Positions 40,836 through 50,338 are shown, counted from the stretch's first letter. The stretch is 64,000 nucleotides of DNA from Agrobacterium sp. AGB01 (GCF_014851585.1 NZ_JACVAB010000007.1:124001-188000); one strand, 5' to 3'. The notes: generated by a model from the letters alone, not told the origin. Numbers and translations: made by a program.

Positions 40836-42398
40836 TCAGACCGCCGCGTCGGTGAAAGCCGTATAGAGCCAGTTATTGCCGTTCGGCAGCACACCGGGCT
40901 TCAGCCATTTGCGTGAGGCAAAGGCATTGAGATTGTGAGTGATCCAGATAAAGGCCGCGGATTCGTCGAGCAGTTTCTGCGCCGCGATATAGATCTTTTC
41001 CCGCTCTGCCGGATCAACGGTGACGCCACCTTTCTGGTGCAGGGCGTCATAATCGGCGTTCTTGTAACGTTGCCAGTTCCACTGGCCGACCTGTTCCGAC
41101 GTAAACCACTGCGTCTGGAAACCTGGGTCGAACTTGCCATTGAACTTGACCAGCGAGAGTTCGAGATCCTTGCTGGCGTCGTTTTTGCCAAGTGCCCAAT
41201 AGGCCGCAGATTCGAGCGCTTCAATCTCCACCTCAATCCCGACATCGGCGAGATTTGCCTGAATGATCTGTGCGATTGCCTCGTAACGGGCGCCAGCTTC
41301 AACCGTCAGCTTGGTCTTGAAGCCACCGGAATGGCCAGCTTCGTCCAGCAGCGCCTGCGCCTTTTCCAGATCACGTTTGTAAACCGGCGCGTCTTTCCAT
41401 GCACCGAGCAAACTTGGAGCGAGAAGTGCGTTGGCACGTGGGTAAATGCCGGAATAGGCACCTTGAAGAATGGCATCGACATCAACAGCATAACGGATGG
41501 CCTGGCGTACCCTGATGTCGTCAAACGGTGCCTTTTCGATGTTCGGCCCAAACCAGACGTAATCGATCGCCGGAATTTCCGTGACGCTTGCGTCAGGCAG
41601 AGCAGAAAGTGCCTTGCCATTCTCCGGGTCGATAGCGGTGAAGTCGATTTCGCCAGACTGGAAGGCAATTTCAGCCGTCTTCTGTTCGCCAATCGGCTTG
41701 CCGACAATCTGCTGGAAATGTGGTTTGATCGGTCCCTTGTAATCCGGATTGATCTCAAGCACGAACTGTTCGCGCGGCGTCCATTCCTTCAACACGTACG
41801 GGCCGCTGCCAACAATCTTGGTGGCAAAATCCTTGCCTAGAGCTTCAAATGCCTTTTTGGACACGATACGACCGGAGCCATCGGCCAGCGCAATGGTATA
41901 GAGTGCCGGTGCCGGGTTCTTGAGGATGATACGACCCTCAAGCGGACCGGTAACCTCAACATGATCCAGTGCCGACCAGTCCTTGGCATAGGTGACGGAT
42001 TTGCCTTCTGCATCAGGCTTGATGAAACGTTCGAAGGAGAATTTTACGTCCTCCGCCGTCAGATCGCCATAGCCGCCGGTAAAGGCGAGGCCGGATCGCA
42101 GCTTGAAGCGGATTTCGGTGTCGCTGACCTGCTCGAGTTCTTCTGCGGCGTCCAATTCCCACTCGGTTGAACCGGGTTTGAAGGAAATCAGCCCCTGCTG
42201 CACAGACCAGATGACATTGAGGTCAATCGGGCCAGAGCGGTTGGCGGGATCAAGGTTGACGAGATCCTTTTCCACGCGGACGGTAATCTTGGTGCGGTCA
42301 GCATTGGCAAAAGCCGGGCTGATACCTCCGAAAGCGACCACAGTGGCAATGGTGGCGCCGCCCGCGAGAAACTGTCGGCGTGTTGAATTCAGTGTCAT
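40836..42398 (-). CDS. Solute-binding protein family 5 with Tat signal (peptide/nickel type)
   Basis: A 520-aa periplasmic protein. Signal STRRQFLAGGATIATVVAFG is twin-arginine type; the mature part is SBP_bac_5 (LTAEDVKFSFERFIKPDAEG, FDDIRVRQAIRYAVDVDAIL). The family binds peptides, nickel, opines, sugars or other small molecules, so the substrate cannot be read from the sequence. It is the first gene of the operon. Probably linked to the nearby AprBA-like oxidoreductase. GGGGACATCC precedes the ATG. Confidence 0.92.
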   Translation of the reverse strand: MTLNSTRRQFLAGGATIATVVAFGGISPAFANADRTKITVRVEKDLVNLDPANRSGPIDLNVIWSVQQGLISFKPGSTEWELDAAEELEQVSDTEIRFKLRSGLAFTGGYGDLTAEDVKFSFERFIKPDAEGKSVTYAKDWSALDHVEVTGPLEGRIILKNPAPALYTIALADGSGRIVSKKAFEALGKDFATKIVGSGPYVLKEWTPREQFVLEINPDYKGPIKPHFQQIVGKPIGEQKTAEIAFQSGEIDFTAIDPENGKALSALPDASVTEIPAIDYVWFGPNIEKAPFDDIRVRQAIRYAVDVDAILQGAYSGIYPRANALLAPSLLGAWKDAPVYKRDLEKAQALLDEAGHSGGFKTKLTVEAGARYEAIAQIIQANLADVGIEVEIEALESAAYWALGKNDASKDLELSLVKFNGKFDPGFQTQWFTSEQVGQWNWQRYKNADYDALHQKGGVTVDPAEREKIYIAAQKLLDESAAFIWITHNLNAFASRKWLKPGVLPNGNNWLYTAFTDAAV

Positions 42399-42627
42399 GG
42401 ATGTCCCCTGTCCAAAGCGGCTTTGTGCCGTATATGCCTCTATGGCCAGGATTAGATCGTATAATCTATGGTTTTAGTAGAATTGATATTCTCCTGCGAA
42501 CCATCATCGGCAAACTAGTTTTCCGTTTTTCAATTCCGTTGCGCAAAGCCATGTGGCGCGTCCGGACGTTATGCGACCTATAGTTCGGCTCTCAATTCCA
42601 ACAGCATTTCCAATGCGCGGAGCCGCC

Positions 42628-43560
42628 ATGTTGCGCCATTCCACCCTGTCTCAACTCAGCCAGTCGTCGATCGCGCGCCTTGAATGGCAGACGGTTGTTT
42701 TAGCAATCGTCATCTACGGCGGGTTCATCGGCCTGACATTGTTCTGGCAATCGCTGCCTCTGCTTCTCGTCATCGCGCTGGGCGGTTGGCTGGTGGCATG
42801 GCAGGGATCCTTGCAGCACGAAGTCATGCATGGACATCCAACACGGCTACAGGCAATCAATGATGCCATTGGTTGGCCTCCGATTTCCCTGTGGTTGCCT
42901 TATGCTATCTACAAAGAAGGCCATCTGCTCCACCACCGCGACGAGCATCTGACGGATCCGATTGAGGATCCGGAATCCTCCTATCATACGCAGGCAGCGT
43001 GGGAACGCATGGGAGCCTTTGGCAAATTGCTGTCAAATCTCAATATGACGCTTCTGGGACGCCTCACCATTGGTCCTGCCGTGATGATCCTGAGTTTTCT
43101 GTTTCAGGAGTTTTTGCTCATTCGTGCCGGAGACCGGCGCAGAGCATTTATCTGGGGAAGGCATAGCCTGGGTGTCGCCGTGGTGCTGACATGGGTGGTC
43201 CTAGTCTGCCAAATGCCGCTTTGGATCTATCTACTCGGGTTTGTTTATTTTGGAGCAGCACTCAGCAGATTACGGTCTTTCGCTGAGCACCGCTTTGCCG
43301 ATCACCATGATGAGCGCACGGCAATTGTCGAAAACAGCCCACTGTTGGGTCTGCTGTTCCTCTACAACAACCTCCACGTTCTGCATCACAAACGGCCGGG
43401 TATTCCCTGGTACCAGATTCCCCGTTTATATCGTCGGCACAGAGAGTTTCTAGTCAATCTCAATGGTGGACTGGTCTATAATGGCTACCGGGAAGTTGCG
43501 CGTCGTTTTCTGGTAAAACCGCACGATGATCCCCGACATCCAAACCACCGTGAGCGATAA
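42628..43560 (+). CDS. Fatty acid desaturase-family protein
   Basis: A 310-aa integral membrane di-iron protein. Three histidine boxes are present: HEVMHGH, HLLHHRDEH and HVLHH, with FAEHRFADHHDER between them. Hydrophobic segments lie at about residues 25-75 and 150-200. The family inserts double bonds or hydroxylates acyl or carotenoid chains. The start at 42628 (MLRHSTLSQLSQ) is supported by GCGGAG; the ATG at 42613 would add five residues. Likely monocistronic. The acyl substrate is not known. Confidence 0.87.
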   Translation: MLRHSTLSQLSQSSIARLEWQTVVLAIVIYGGFIGLTLFWQSLPLLLVIALGGWLVAWQGSLQHEVMHGHPTRLQAINDAIGWPPISLWLPYAIYKEGHLLHHRDEHLTDPIEDPESSYHTQAAWERMGAFGKLLSNLNMTLLGRLTIGPAVMILSFLFQEFLLIRAGDRRRAFIWGRHSLGVAVVLTWVVLVCQMPLWIYLLGFVYFGAALSRLRSFAEHRFADHHDERTAIVENSPLLGLLFLYNNLHVLHHKRPGIPWYQIPRLYRRHREFLVNLNGGLVYNGYREVARRFLVKPHDDPRHPNHRER

Positions 43561-43733
43561 GCCGTCACCACTTCTCTCGCGGACGGCATGGAACGATAGC
43601 CCTTGATGTCCGTTAGTCCTGCCGTAAAGCAAGCCCGCTCACGGGCGCTCCATCAGCTATTAAGCATTGCGGAAGCCGCACACCGATATATTGTTGCCGC
43701 TTTCAGCAGGACATTTCTCCGGAGGAACACCTC

Positions 43734-44744
43734 ATGAAATCTCAGCAGATCGTTCTTGCCAGCCGACCAGTGGGTACGCCGAAACCACAAAATTTCCGGC
43801 TTGAGGAAGTCGACTTACCGCAGGCAGAGGAAGGTGAGGTTACAGTACGGGTGCTGTTTCTGTCGCTTGACCCCTACATGAGGGGCCGCATGAGTGATGC
43901 GAAATCCTATGCTGCGCCGGTCCCCATTGATGGCATCATGGAAGGCGAAACCATTTGTGAGGTCCTGAAATCACGAAGCAGCAATTTCGCGCCGGGCGAT
44001 ATTGTGCGAGGTCGAACCGGCTGGCGAACCCACGCGGTCGTGGCTGGCAATGCTCTACGAAGGGTCGAGACACATGGTGCACCGCTGACGACCGCGGTCG
44101 GTGCACTTGGCATGCCGGGTTTCACTGCATGGAGCGGCCTGAAATTTATCGGCCAGCCGAAAGCGGGCGAGACCGTTGCAGTCGCCGCGGCGTCCGGCCC
44201 TGTCGGCTCAATGGTTGGACAGCTCGCAAAACTCTGGGGTGCAAGGGCGATTGGCATCGCCGGTGGTTCAGAAAAATGCACCTATGTGAAGGATGAGCTT
44301 CACTTCGACGCGGTCATTGATCACCGCTCCGATGACCTTGTCTCTCGATTGGAGGCGGCGACACCCGACGGTATCGATGTCTATTTCGAAAATGTCGGCG
44401 GACATGTCTGGGATGCCGTCCTGCCACGGCTCAACAAGTTTGGACGAGTTCCGGTGTGCGGACTTGTCGCCCATTATAATGGCGCTTCAACATCCGATAA
44501 TGACCGGTTGCCGGCGACCATGTCTGCAATTCTGCGGCAAAGCCTGCTCGTGCGTGGTTTCATTCAGACCGAATTTGCAGCAGATCATTTTGACGAATTT
44601 CTTGCTGAGGTCGGTCCGCGCGTTGCCGCAGGCGAGATACGGTATCGCGAAGATATTGTTGACGGTCTCGAAAATGCACCAGACGCCTTCACCGCAATGC
44701 TGACCGGTGGCAATTTTGGAAAGCTGATCATCAAGGTCGCCTAA
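43734..44744 (+). CDS. NADP-dependent MDR-family oxidoreductase (PTGR/CurA type)
   Basis: A 336-aa protein with the N-terminal oxidoreductase fold (YMRGRMSDAKSYAAPVPID, residues about 48-66) and a Rossmann domain with AAASGPVGSMVGQLAKLWGA near residue 145. VYFENVGGHVWDAVLPRLN also fits. These enzymes reduce the double bond of alpha,beta-unsaturated ketones or aldehydes with NADPH. A strong CGGAGGAAC ribosome site precedes the ATG. No clear operon partner, so a detoxifying role is likely. Confidence 0.92.
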   Translation: MKSQQIVLASRPVGTPKPQNFRLEEVDLPQAEEGEVTVRVLFLSLDPYMRGRMSDAKSYAAPVPIDGIMEGETICEVLKSRSSNFAPGDIVRGRTGWRTHAVVAGNALRRVETHGAPLTTAVGALGMPGFTAWSGLKFIGQPKAGETVAVAAASGPVGSMVGQLAKLWGARAIGIAGGSEKCTYVKDELHFDAVIDHRSDDLVSRLEAATPDGIDVYFENVGGHVWDAVLPRLNKFGRVPVCGLVAHYNGASTSDNDRLPATMSAILRQSLLVRGFIQTEFAADHFDEFLAEVGPRVAAGEIRYREDIVDGLENAPDAFTAMLTGGNFGKLIIKVA

Positions 44745-44905
44745 AGCGGCGTAGCGTTGTTTAATTCTGGCACGCTTGCGATCGGTTGAACACCCCAACC
44801 GAAGCAGCGTTCCGCCGCAGTATACGCTGAGCAAGTCAGAAAATTTGCATTGACCGTTTTCGATCGCGAGGTGAAACTTCGACCTTATAAAACAGGAGGT
44901 AACAC

Positions 44906-45217
44906 ATGGAAGAACCAGACCGCTGGCGACATATGCGAAACGCTCCGAGAGACGGCAGTCGCATTCTCGTTACCATCCGCCCCACGGAACAGGGGCCAGG
45001 TGCAGTTGATCTCGCCTATTGGTCAAATGGCGATCAGTTCGGAGGCGAAGCCTGGCGCTCTTCTGATTCCGCTCCCGGCCGCATCATCGAATATGCCGAA
45101 CCCGAGTTGAAGTGTTGGATGCCGATCCCGTCGGCCGACCCAGACCGCATGAGCTTGCCCTCTCCGTGGAAAGGAAAAGACACACAAGAGCTGGAGGTTG
45201 ACGGGTCGGGAATCTAA
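44906..45217 (+). CDS. Small conserved hypothetical protein (103 aa)
   Basis: A soluble protein beginning MEEPDRWRHMRNAPRDGSRI, with LAYWSNGDQFGGEAWRSSD and a short charged tail. I do not recognise a named domain; proteins of this pattern (a tryptophan-rich region resembling DUF551) occur in rhizobia and phages. A perfect AGGAGG lies 8 nt upstream of the ATG, so it is probably translated. It converges on the DUF2161-like gene. No signal peptide. Confidence 0.65.
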   Translation: MEEPDRWRHMRNAPRDGSRILVTIRPTEQGPGAVDLAYWSNGDQFGGEAWRSSDSAPGRIIEYAEPELKCWMPIPSADPDRMSLPSPWKGKDTQELEVDGSGI

Positions 45218-45285
45218 CCACCCCACACAAAATTCCGCTGACCCGTGCGGTGCCTATCTCGTCGTATTCAGCACAGCGAGGCGTT

Positions 45286-45951
45286 CTATTGCTTGTCGGG
45301 GATTTTCTGCGGCCAGCGTATGAGCGCTTCGCGGCCAGCACCTGTCAGACCGTAAATCCCTCGTTCCAGCCGCTCAAACCAGCCATAAACATTTGAAAGC
45401 AATATCTTTCCTGCGTCCGGCACAGATGTCGTGACATCACGAACACGCAACGGTCCTGCAGCCAGAGCGGCCGCGCAACCGAGTGCCTGCTGGCGATAGG
45501 CTGTCATGACAGGTTGGCGTGTGCTGCCGCCGAGTGCAGGATCACCCCGCCTGTTGCGGTGTTCGCGCATCAACCGGGAGCGTCTTTTCGGATTGGTGCG
45601 CGGCATCGGGGTAACCGAGCCGACGATAACGCTGACATCGCCCGCATCGGAAACACCTAGCATGCCAATCCCAAGCCTGCGGCAAAGATCTCTGTAACGT
45701 TTGTCCGCTTCGCGCCCTCTGCCTTTGGCTGAAATCCGAGCCGCAATCCACACCTCGTCAGAAACCGCGGCGCGGTCAACGGCCTGTAAGATAAGTTCAA
45801 GATTGAAGGAAAGTTTCAGCTCACAAACCACGACGATGGTCGGATCACTATCGCTGAGGCCAACGAGATCGCAGCCACCAATTTCGCCTTTCACGGCGTA
45901 GCCTGCCTGTTCGAGAAAGTCTTTTACTGGCAGATAAAGGGAGGTTTCCAT
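45286..45951 (-). CDS. DUF2161-family protein with PD-(D/E)xK-like motif
   Basis: A 221-aa protein. The N-terminal half shows EIGGCDLVGL, then IVVVCELKLSFNLELILQAV, a D...ELK pattern like the PD-(D/E)xK nuclease fold; the C-terminal half is a winged-helix-like region (ILLSNVYGWFERLERGIYGL). It matches the DUF2161 family as I remember it, of unproven function. The ATG at 45951 (METSLYLPVKDFLEQAG) is preferred; a longer frame starts 11 codons upstream. Soluble and stand-alone. Confidence 0.75.
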   Translation of the reverse strand: METSLYLPVKDFLEQAGYAVKGEIGGCDLVGLSDSDPTIVVVCELKLSFNLELILQAVDRAAVSDEVWIAARISAKGRGREADKRYRDLCRRLGIGMLGVSDAGDVSVIVGSVTPMPRTNPKRRSRLMREHRNRRGDPALGGSTRQPVMTAYRQQALGCAAALAAGPLRVRDVTTSVPDAGKILLSNVYGWFERLERGIYGLTGAGREALIRWPQKIPDKQ

Positions 45952-46187
45952 AGGACTGCTGTTAGATGTGGAGAATCGCATCACAAGCTACAGTGATTGC
46001 TCGCTTGCGTCACCACAGAAGCAGGCAACCAATATCCACCCAGCGATCCGAACGAATGGATGCAGTTAGAATATCTGGCGAATTTTGCAGACAGAAATAC
46101 CGTCTTTAGAAAACAGCTCCCGTCACTCAGCGTGCCGGAACAACTGATATTAATCGAAAGATCACATATCGAAGGCCACGACGAAAA

Positions 46188-46211
46188 GACGGGCTGTTTT
46201 CACAGCCCGTC
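46188..46211 (-). terminator. Terminator of rpsU
   Basis: GACGGGCTG (46188-46196) pairs perfectly with CAGCCCGTC (46203-46211). On the minus strand it is followed by TTTTCG, 33 bp past the rpsU stop. A strong stem with a short T-run. Confidence 0.8.
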
Positions 46212-46243
46212 AATCCAATCGATACCACGACGTGTCGCAGTAA

Positions 46244-46474
46244 TTATCTGGTCTTCTTTGGCTTCGAAGGCAGAAGGCCTTCGCGCTGCAGCTGCTTGCG
46301 AGCGAGCTTACGCTGACGGCTTACAGCTTCAGCCTTTTCACGAGCCTTCTTGATAGATGGCTTTTCAAAAGCTTCACGCAGACGCATTTCGCGGAAAATG
46401 CCTTCACGCTGCAGTTTCTTCTTGAGAACTCGAAGCGCCTGATCGACATTATTGTCGCGCACTAATACTTGCAT
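46244..46474 (-). CDS. rpsU: 30S ribosomal protein S21
   Basis: A 76-aa basic protein: [20 protein letters not shown] at the N-terminus, then [16 protein letters not shown], with a Lys/Arg-rich C-terminal end. This is the alpha-proteobacterial S21, which sits on the small subunit near the 16S rRNA 3' end and helps initiation. The start is the ATG at 46474 with AAGAGGGG 6-7 nt upstream; the longer frame at 46522 is not homologous. Stand-alone with its own terminator. S21 acts beside the anti-Shine-Dalgarno sequence, a theme shared with the small RNA at 11367-11527, though no link is shown. Confidence 0.95.
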   Translation of the reverse strand: MQVLVRDNNVDQALRVLKKKLQREGIFREMRLREAFEKPSIKKAREKAEAVSRQRKLARKQLQREGLLPSKPKKTR

Positions 46475-46522
46475 TTGCCCCTCTTGAGCTAAAAATCGAA
46501 AATCGTGCGCCACCATACTCAT

Positions 46523-46846
46523 TTTCGCGGCGATTCCAAGATCGATAACAGCTTTCTTTTGGCATTTTTTTCAAAGAATCGGACGAATTTTGCAGTTTTT
46601 GCAGTTATTGTCATGGTTGACCGGTAAAAAATGGAATCCGACCCGTCACCCTGACGGAATCACGTCACCAGTAAGGTCCCCAAACCTGAAAATTACGTGT
46701 GAAACAGTCCAATCAATGGAATCGCTATCGGTCGTAACTGAAGAACCCGAAATACACGCAACATGATCACGTCGAAGTTCGTTGACGAATCTGCTGATAA
46801 CATGTCCAAATCCTATCAACTTACGTCTACCCACCTGATTGATTGA
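46523..46846. other. Intergenic region upstream of rpsU and the aldo/keto reductase gene
   Basis: About 320 bp between two divergent genes, AT-richer than its surroundings. It should hold the promoters of rpsU and of the aldo/keto reductase gene, but I could not pick convincing boxes. A 62-codon minus-strand frame within it shows no family likeness. Confidence 0.4.
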
Positions 46847-47800
46847 ATGCCCTATATCATCCGCAAACGCCGACTTGGTAACACATCCCTGGAACTCAGT
46901 GAACTGGGTTATGGCTGTGCCGCTATCGGCGGCATGTATAGAAGTGTCAATCGAGCGGAGGCCACGGAAGCGCTGACAGCCGCCTGGGAGGCGGGGATCC
47001 GCTATTTTGATACCGCTCCCGGTTACGGCGTTGGCATATCAGAGCGTATTGTCGGTGACTTCCTTCGCGACATCCGCCCCGATGACTATGTGCTGTCCAC
47101 CAAGGTCGGCAAACTTCTAAAACCCGCCAAGTCTGCTGCGACAGGCTCTATGCCCTTCGAGATCACGTTCGACTATAGTTATGACGGCATCATGCGGTCC
47201 TACGAGTTCAGTCTGGCCCGGCTCGGCCTCGCCAAGATCGATCTGCTGCTTGTCGACGACCTCGATCCGCAAACGCTGGGTTTGCTCGAATACCGCAGGC
47301 ATTTCCCAAAATTTCTCGACAGCGGCATTAGGGCCATGGAGGAGTTGCGATCCAGCGGTGACATCGCGGCATTTGGGTTGGGTGTCAGTGATGTTGGGGC
47401 ATGCATTGATATCATGCAGAGAGTGAAGCTCGACTGTCTGTTGATCAACGGCCGCTATACACTCCTTGATCGCACAGTCGGCACGCGCGTTCTGGGAATG
47501 TGCAGACAATCTGCCACACCACTGATCGTCGGCAGCCTCTTCAACTCTGGCACTCTCGTTAGACCCACTGGGAATATGGACGAGATCGATTTCATCGCAA
47601 ATCGCGCGCGCGAGGTTGCCACAACAGCAGGCGTGGACATTGCGTCCGCTGCGACGCAGTTTCCGTTGAGAGACGAGCTTGTGACGTCTGCGATTTTGGG
47701 AAGCGCACGCCCATCCCGTATTCGCGCGGCGATTGCCGGATTGTCCGATACGATACCTGAGACGGTGTGGACGCAGTTCTCGTCATCCGCCAAGAACTGA
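46847..47800 (+). CDS. Aldo/keto reductase-family protein with altered catalytic His
   Basis: A 317-aa TIM-barrel protein close to D-threo-aldose/pyridoxal dehydrogenases: GYGCAAIGGMYRSV, YFDTAPGYGVGISERIVGDF (D55 and Y60), VLSTKVGKLL (K86) and DYSYDGIMRSYEFSLARLGL. In the family the fourth catalytic residue is the His of a VHD motif; here the stretch reads LLLVDDLD, with Asp137 in that place. This may lower or change its activity. The ATG at 46847 has a poor ribosome site, but the family N-terminus (RRLGNTSLELSELGYG) starts just after it. Confidence 0.87.
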   Translation: MPYIIRKRRLGNTSLELSELGYGCAAIGGMYRSVNRAEATEALTAAWEAGIRYFDTAPGYGVGISERIVGDFLRDIRPDDYVLSTKVGKLLKPAKSAATGSMPFEITFDYSYDGIMRSYEFSLARLGLAKIDLLLVDDLDPQTLGLLEYRRHFPKFLDSGIRAMEELRSSGDIAAFGLGVSDVGACIDIMQRVKLDCLLINGRYTLLDRTVGTRVLGMCRQSATPLIVGSLFNSGTLVRPTGNMDEIDFIANRAREVATTAGVDIASAATQFPLRDELVTSAILGSARPSRIRAAIAGLSDTIPETVWTQFSSSAKN

Positions 47801-48045
47801 TCTTTTAATCTCGGCTGGAGCAAACCCGGGACGGTGACCGTAATCAGCAAAACAAGGCGCCTGAACCCAACAACCTTTAAAACCGGTACCCGCCTGATCA
47901 CATAAGTCATTTCAAGCAGACTGTAATTTCAGACGAAACTTACCAACCTTTAATCCAACGGATATCCAACGGTAATCCGCACTCGTCTAATGTCTATCCC
48001 ATGGTCGCGAAACAAGGCGTCGACCATTCGAAAAGGATCAGGACC

Positions 48046-48378
48046 ATGACGACTAGTTTACACACATTCGTCACCACCGGACTGGTCGCCTTGACGATTG
48101 CTGGTTCAGCGTTCGCCACCGCCTCCCAGGCCGAAGCACGCAATAATTTTGGCCGCGGTCTCGTTGCGGGTATCGCGGGCGCTGTGATTGGTGGGGCGTT
48201 GCTTGCCAACGGCCATCACGCGTCGGGTTATGGCCCACCAGCCTACGCAGCAGTGCCATATGGACCTCCTCCCGGCCCCTATGGTGCGCCAATATATGCC
48301 TCACATTATCCCGCCTGCCATGTTGCTTGGCGACAGGACGCCTGGGGCGACATGTACCGGGCCCGCGTTTGCGATTAG
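48046..48378 (+). CDS. Small secreted hypothetical protein, Gly/Pro/Tyr-rich
   Basis: A 110-aa protein with a signal peptide (MTTSLHTFVTTGLVALTIAG, cleavage after SQA). After it comes a glycine-zipper-like stretch FGRGLVAGIAGAVIGGALLA, then a PYGPPPGPYGAP repeat region and a C-terminal CHVAWRQDAWGDMYRARVCD with two Cys. Similar small surface proteins of unknown function are common in rhizobia and Brucella. AGGATCAGGACC precedes the ATG; the frame can be extended upstream, but without a signal-like start. It may be co-expressed with the DegP-type protease gene 111 bp downstream. Confidence 0.75.
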   Translation: MTTSLHTFVTTGLVALTIAGSAFATASQAEARNNFGRGLVAGIAGAVIGGALLANGHHASGYGPPAYAAVPYGPPPGPYGAPIYASHYPACHVAWRQDAWGDMYRARVCD

Positions 48379-48489
48379 GCGCCCAAGACCTTCAGTTGAA
48401 ACCGTACCGCGACACGACCCGAACCCGCCAGCGCCCGCCGCCCTGGCGACGGAATCCATTGCCTGTCCCGGTGTTAAAAGAGAGTGAGA

Positions 48490-50013
48490 ATGATCATGTC
48501 GCATATCCTTCACAGAAATCGCGTCCTCGCCCTGCTCGGGGCCGCCATTATCGCGGTGCCATTGGCAACACCGGTCATCCTCGGCAACAATACTGCTTTC
48601 GCAGCACCGTCCTCCGCCCCGGCAGTCAGCGGTATCGTTGCACCGGCAGGCTCTTTTGCCTCCATCGTTTCTGCAGACAAGCCTGCCGTCGTTACCGTCA
48701 CCACAACGATGAAGACCGAATCCGTCGCTTCGGACGAAACCTCACCTTTTGGTGAAAACTCGCCCTTCAACGATCAATTCAAGCAGTTCTTCGGGCAGCG
48801 CGGCATGCCAATGCCACAGCAGCGTCAGTCGCAGCGTTCTCAGGCTCTGGGCTCAGGCTTTGTCATCTCATCGGATGGCTACATCGTCACCAATAACCAC
48901 GTGATCGACAATGCCATCGACATCAAGGTCACTCTCGATGATGGTACGGAACTGCCAGCAAAGTTGATCGGGGCTGATCCAAAGTCGGACCTTGCGGTCC
49001 TGAAGATCGAGGCTAAGACGCCACTCGCCACCGTGTCATGGGGTGATTCCGACAAATTGAAGCTTGGGGATCAGATCTTAGCGATCGGTAATCCGTTCGG
49101 CATCGGCACGACGGTCACTGCGGGTATCGTCTCGGCACGCGGTCGTGACCTGCATTCTGGCCCTTATGACGACTTCATCCAGATCGATGCACCAATCAAC
49201 CACGGTAACTCTGGTGGTCCTCTTGTGAATAGCGACGGCAGTGTCGTCGGCGTCAACACGGCGATCTATTCACCGAACGGCGGTAGTGTCGGCGTCGGTT
49301 TCGCCATCCCTTCCGATCAGGCCCAGCGGGTCGTGGCAAAGCTGATGAAGGACGGCTCTATTGAGCACGGCTTTATCGGCGTACAGATCCAACCGGTCTC
49401 TGCCGATATTGCCAATGCAATTGGGCTCGAAAAGTCTGAAGGCGCGCTGGTGGCCAGCGTCAACGATGACACCCCGGCTGCGAAGGCTGGCGTCCAGGTC
49501 GGTGACGTGATCACAGCCCTTGGTGGTCAGGCCATTTCTTCCCCACGCGACCTATCGCGTATGGTTGCAGACATGACCCCAGGCTCGAAGGAAAACCTGA
49601 CGGTATGGCGGCAGGGTGCCAGCAAGAACCTGCAATTGACGATCGGCCAGAACAGCCAGGACCAACAACAGGCTTCGACAGATCAGGACAAGGGTGGCCC
49701 TGCAGCACAAAAGCTTCCCACCATTGGCATTGGCCTTGCGGATGTTAATGACCAGGTCCGTCAGGCCCTTAACCTGCCGGAACATGAAACTGGTGCCGTC
49801 GTTGCAAGCGTCGCACCTGACAAGCCGGCAGCGGAAGCTGGCCTGCAGGCAGGCGACCTGATCCTCTCGGTCAACCAGCATGCGGTCAAGACAGCCCAGG
49901 AAGCCAAGATGGCCGTGGCAAATGCTGGCAGGACAGGCAGAAAGGCCGTTCTGTTGCTCATCCAGCGCGGTAGCGACCAGAGCTTTGTGACCGTTCCGTT
50001 CGCAGTCGGCTGA
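48490..50013 (+). CDS. DegP/HtrA-type periplasmic serine protease (Do family)
   Basis: A 507-aa protein. Signal or anchor helix at residues 10-38, trypsin-like domain with the triad H137 (VTNNHVID), D167 (PKSDLAVLKI) and S241 (NHGNSGGP), then two PDZ domains (about residues 300-385 and 410-500). Between signal and protease is a Gln/Ser-rich linker, as in DegQ/DegP. It degrades or refolds damaged envelope proteins. I use the ATG at 48490; GTG 48484 or ATG 48496 are alternatives. A strong terminator follows. Several degP paralogues are usual in this order. Confidence 0.93.
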   Translation: MIMSHILHRNRVLALLGAAIIAVPLATPVILGNNTAFAAPSSAPAVSGIVAPAGSFASIVSADKPAVVTVTTTMKTESVASDETSPFGENSPFNDQFKQFFGQRGMPMPQQRQSQRSQALGSGFVISSDGYIVTNNHVIDNAIDIKVTLDDGTELPAKLIGADPKSDLAVLKIEAKTPLATVSWGDSDKLKLGDQILAIGNPFGIGTTVTAGIVSARGRDLHSGPYDDFIQIDAPINHGNSGGPLVNSDGSVVGVNTAIYSPNGGSVGVGFAIPSDQAQRVVAKLMKDGSIEHGFIGVQIQPVSADIANAIGLEKSEGALVASVNDDTPAAKAGVQVGDVITALGGQAISSPRDLSRMVADMTPGSKENLTVWRQGASKNLQLTIGQNSQDQQQASTDQDKGGPAAQKLPTIGIGLADVNDQVRQALNLPEHETGAVVASVAPDKPAAEAGLQAGDLILSVNQHAVKTAQEAKMAVANAGRTGRKAVLLLIQRGSDQSFVTVPFAVG

Positions 50014-50029
50014 TCATAAGCTCAATCAG

Positions 50030-50066
50030 ACCGGCCTTGTACTCTTCGGGTGCAAGGCCGGTTTCT
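50030..50066 (+). terminator. Terminator of the DegP-type gene
   Basis: ACCGGCCTTG (50030-50039) pairs perfectly with CAAGGCCGGT (50053-50062), followed by TTCT, 17 bp after the protease stop. Confidence 0.8.
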
Positions 50067-50338
50067 CCATGGCTATATTTCCGGTGAAAAATTCGAAGGA
50101 TGCCTATTTGTATGAGAGTAGCGACCAGTCCATCAAGAGCCGGCAGAAGGCAAATTTGGAGACACCCGGTCTCTTGCAAATTACATCTCGCCGCCATAAT
50201 TAGACAGAATACTGCCAATGTTCCTTGGCACGTAAGCGTTAACGTAACTCAACGCGCATGATCAAACGGGCTTCCCGGTTCTGATCTGCGCGGCTGTGTC
50301 CTGCAGATCGATCCGTCGGCCTCTGAAAGGGATACATT
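50067..50338. promoter_or_regulatory. Upstream region of the siderophore-interacting protein gene
   Basis: Contains GAGAC-ACCCG-GTCTC, a small inverted repeat at about 50159-50173, inside an AATTTG/CAAATT-flanked segment. It may hold a control site for the iron-related gene downstream; I see no clear Fur, Irr or RirA box. No gene is supported here. Confidence 0.3.

Noticed and set aside
45997-46353. 118-codon plus-strand frame between the DUF2161-like and rpsU genes
   Set aside because: It runs through the rpsU terminator and into the rpsU coding region on the opposite strand, and shows no family likeness.
46646-46834. 62-codon minus-strand frame upstream of the aldo/keto reductase gene
   Set aside because: No ribosome site, no family likeness, AT-rich promoter region.
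47801-48045. Direct repeat TCCAACGGATATCCAACGG before the small secreted protein gene
   Set aside because: Too short to call an element; may be chance.
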